NCBI GenBank assembly: GCA_034696485.1
Contig: JAQIWT010001478.1
Location: forward strand, 1 to 10,654
Length of the DNA: 10,654 nt
From: Isohypsibius dastychi
Taxonomy: Eukaryota; Tardigrada; Eutardigrada; Parachela; Isohypsibiidae
Reading direction: 5' to 3'
Positions 8,629-10,654 of the stretch are shown piece by piece (within the stretch, counting starts at the first letter, position 1; the number at the start of each line of letters is the position of its first letter). Both the position numbers and the translations under genes were made by a program. The notes under the pieces were generated by a model. It saw only the letters and a list, made by a program, of their open reading frames with translations, was not told the origin of the DNA and ran no database searches.

Positions 8629-10654
8629 TTAGTCGGTGGCGAAATAGAGGCCAACTTCCGGTAGCGACGGAATTTCATAAGAGTCGAATTCGATGGCGCA
8701 TGACATGACGGGACTATCGATGACTTCCTCAAATGGCTCCATTGACTGTTGAATCATCAAAGCTTCTTCCAAGCTCAATCCTTCTCCGGAACAAGTGGAG
8801 AAACCTTCATCGGATTCGACTCGCACAAGTTGCTGCTGCTGCTCATGTTCGTCCATCAGGTGCAGAGGCTGGGCTTGCTGGATAATGCCACAGTCGAGTG
8901 GAGCAACATACCTACAGCCAACAAGAAAAAACCGTTCAACCACCAACTTTCAAGGAAACGAACAAAAAACATCATCGTTCAACCAAATATTTCTTTCTTT
9001 ACATTTTCCTGTTCGAAGATTTTCTAAACTGTGAACTGACTGTTTGGCTTACATCATAGTTGGTCGGGCGAATCCGTTAAAAGTGGATGAAGCAGCGCAG
9101 GTATAAGCGCCCATATCCTCAAAAATTAGCCATTGGCCAATATCCATTTCCGGTAGCCAAGTCTTGGTCGAGATGCAATCAATGCCATCACAAGTCGGTC
9201 CCCAAATGCTGGCACGATGCAATTCAGATGGAATATAGAATGGTGGTACTTTGACATCGACGGTGGCGTGATCGTATAGAAGACAGTTAAAGGAGCCATA
9301 AACTCCATCGTTGATGTAATACATGAACTTGGGACCATCTTCATCTGCTTGACGTTGTTCAGCGTCGATGATGCGCTTGGCGATAATGTTGACGCACAAC
9401 GTGAAAGCCCTGAAATAGAGAGCCCGTTAACAGTCAATATCGAATGTCATAACAAGTACGTTCAAGGGAGTTTCTGAGGAAAGCCAAATTCGCAGCTAGA
9501 AAAATTCCGACTGGAACAAAATTCAAACCGTGCCCAAATATTCTAACAACCAATCCGAGGTATTCAATTCTTCCCATCTATGTTTCGAAAAGTCATTAGT
9601 CCAACAGAGACCGACTTACGATGCGACGAAAAATCGGCCTGGTTCGGCAATAATTCGAACTCCACTTTCAACCGGGAAATGCAGGTCCAGAGCCGGAACC
9701 AACTCATCAACGATCTAAAAAAATGAAAACGTTTATAATGACAACGAAGGTACTGAATAGAAATCAAGGAAAGAACCGGATTGAATAACGAGGCGGAAGT
9801 ACTAGAAACTGACCTCATCGAAAGTGATAGGAGCTCCCTGCTGTCCCGGAAATCCACCTCCCAAATCGAGAAGAGACAATTTCATTCCCAATCCATCCGC
9901 ATGGTCAAAGACCTCTTTAGCCCATTTGATCGCCTGGGAATAGGCCATGGCGTTGGTACAACCACTTCCAACATGAAAGCTCACTCCAATCACATTCAAC
10001 TTCAATTCTTGAGCCACACCCAACAATCGCTTGGCTTCCGATAATTTAGCTCCAAACTTGATCCCCAAATTGCAGACAGCTTTTGGATCGTCAGCGCGAA
10101 TGCGAAGAACCAACTGAGCTCCTGGATGAATTCGGCGGATTTTGTGGAGTTCCGGTTCATTGTCAAACGTTGTCATCTTGACATCTTGTTCCGCGGCAAA
10201 AGTAATGTGGGAAGCGGTCTTGCAGGGATGAGCGTAGATGATGCGATCGGTGGTGACTCCCAAGGATAAGACGCTCTTGATTTCATTCTTGCTCGCACAA
10301 TCGAATCCCGTTCCCAAACTGGCTAGAGTTTGGAGGACGGCAATGTCGTCGTTACATTTCACAGCTGTAAAAAAAGAAAACCAGATTATTGGTGTGATGA
10401 AAATCAATGTTCGGATTGATTCCCGCTGCAAACTGAATTAATTCATTTCGTCAACAAAAACTGTTGCGAAATAAAATATTTGTCGGTTGAAATTTGCATA
10501 TTAGTATTTACCATAGAATGGTTCGACGCGTGGCAGTTTCTCGCGCCACAAGTGGAATTTCTTGACGACATCTCCGAGGTTGACAACGTAGAAAGCATCT
10601 TCTTTTCCTAACAAGTCCGAGTGTTTGATTTGGGCATTGACGATATCACCGACG
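8629..10654 (-). CDS. ODC1: Ornithine decarboxylase, 5' end outside the window
   Basis: This cytosolic PLP enzyme converts ornithine to putrescine, the first committed step of polyamine synthesis. Five exons join in phase: 10654-10512 (continuing off the window), 10364-9814, 9714-9620, 9409-9053 and 8911-8629. They give about 475 visible residues. The PLP-binding PFYAVKCN motif spans the first intron (Lys is visible residue 50, matching Lys69 of the mammalian enzyme). Next come [26 protein letters not shown], the phosphate-binding [29 protein letters not shown], the catalytic WGPTCDG cysteine, and [13 protein letters not shown]. All catalytic residues I can check are present, which argues for an active decarboxylase rather than an antizyme inhibitor. 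About 20 N-terminal residues should lie to the right. After the conserved core the C-terminus departs from the vertebrate sequence: a Gln run (EHEQQQQ, encoded by CAG repeats) and then 63 residues with no Lys, Arg or His, rich in Glu, Asp, Ser and Pro. That is the character of a PEST degradation tail. Antizyme control is expected from the family but is not shown here. Confidence 0.97.

Noticed and set aside
10238-10441. Plus-strand frame opposite ODC exon 2 and its upstream intron
   Set aside because: It runs from coding into intron sequence and is antisense to the conserved GTGFDCASK region.

Overview
The window is eukaryotic nuclear DNA. It carries intron-split genes with GT..AG introns of about 50-220 bp, polypyrimidine-rich acceptors and in-phase exon joins. 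There is no prokaryotic operon, phage, CRISPR or transposon signal. The compact genes, the tiny receptor exons and the protein families point to a small-genome protostome invertebrate. A tardigrade or a nematode would fit, but the species cannot be fixed from sequence alone.

Three genes are readable, all on the minus strand in tandem. From right to left they are: (1) ornithine decarboxylase (8629 to beyond 10654, five exons seen, N-terminus outside the window), with the PLP lysine and catalytic cysteine intact and an unusual acidic tail; (2) an NFX1/shuttle craft-type zinc-finger protein (4305-7707, seven coding exons plus an inferred 5' leader exon, 944 residues), with an RGG-rich N-terminus, a RING/PHD-like finger, about nine NF-X1 Cys/His repeats and a C-terminal R3H-like domain; (3) an ANF-receptor-type membrane receptor (1313-3500, eleven reconstructed exons, about 504 residues), with signal peptide, ligand-binding fold, one membrane helix and a very short inner tail. 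This third gene looks like a receptor guanylate cyclase whose kinase-homology and cyclase domains are absent or outside the window.

The left end (1-1312) is poorly explained. It has a C homopolymer at the edge, an old 120-bp-period tandem duplication (539-739), and an open plus-strand frame (641-1102) with protein-like codon usage but no recognised family. The gap at 3501-4304 holds a second plus-strand frame (3592-3885) with one hydrophobic segment. The gap at 8045-8628 holds the likely NFX1 promoter and the ODC 3' UTR.

The three genes do not form an obvious pathway: polyamine synthesis, nuclear/RNA regulation and cell-surface signalling. I found no convincing new multi-gene system. The best leads are the cyclase-less receptor, the loss of the R3H histidine in the NFX1 homologue, the lysine/arginine-free ODC tail, and an upstream ORF in the NFX1 leader that ends at the same codon with or without splicing.
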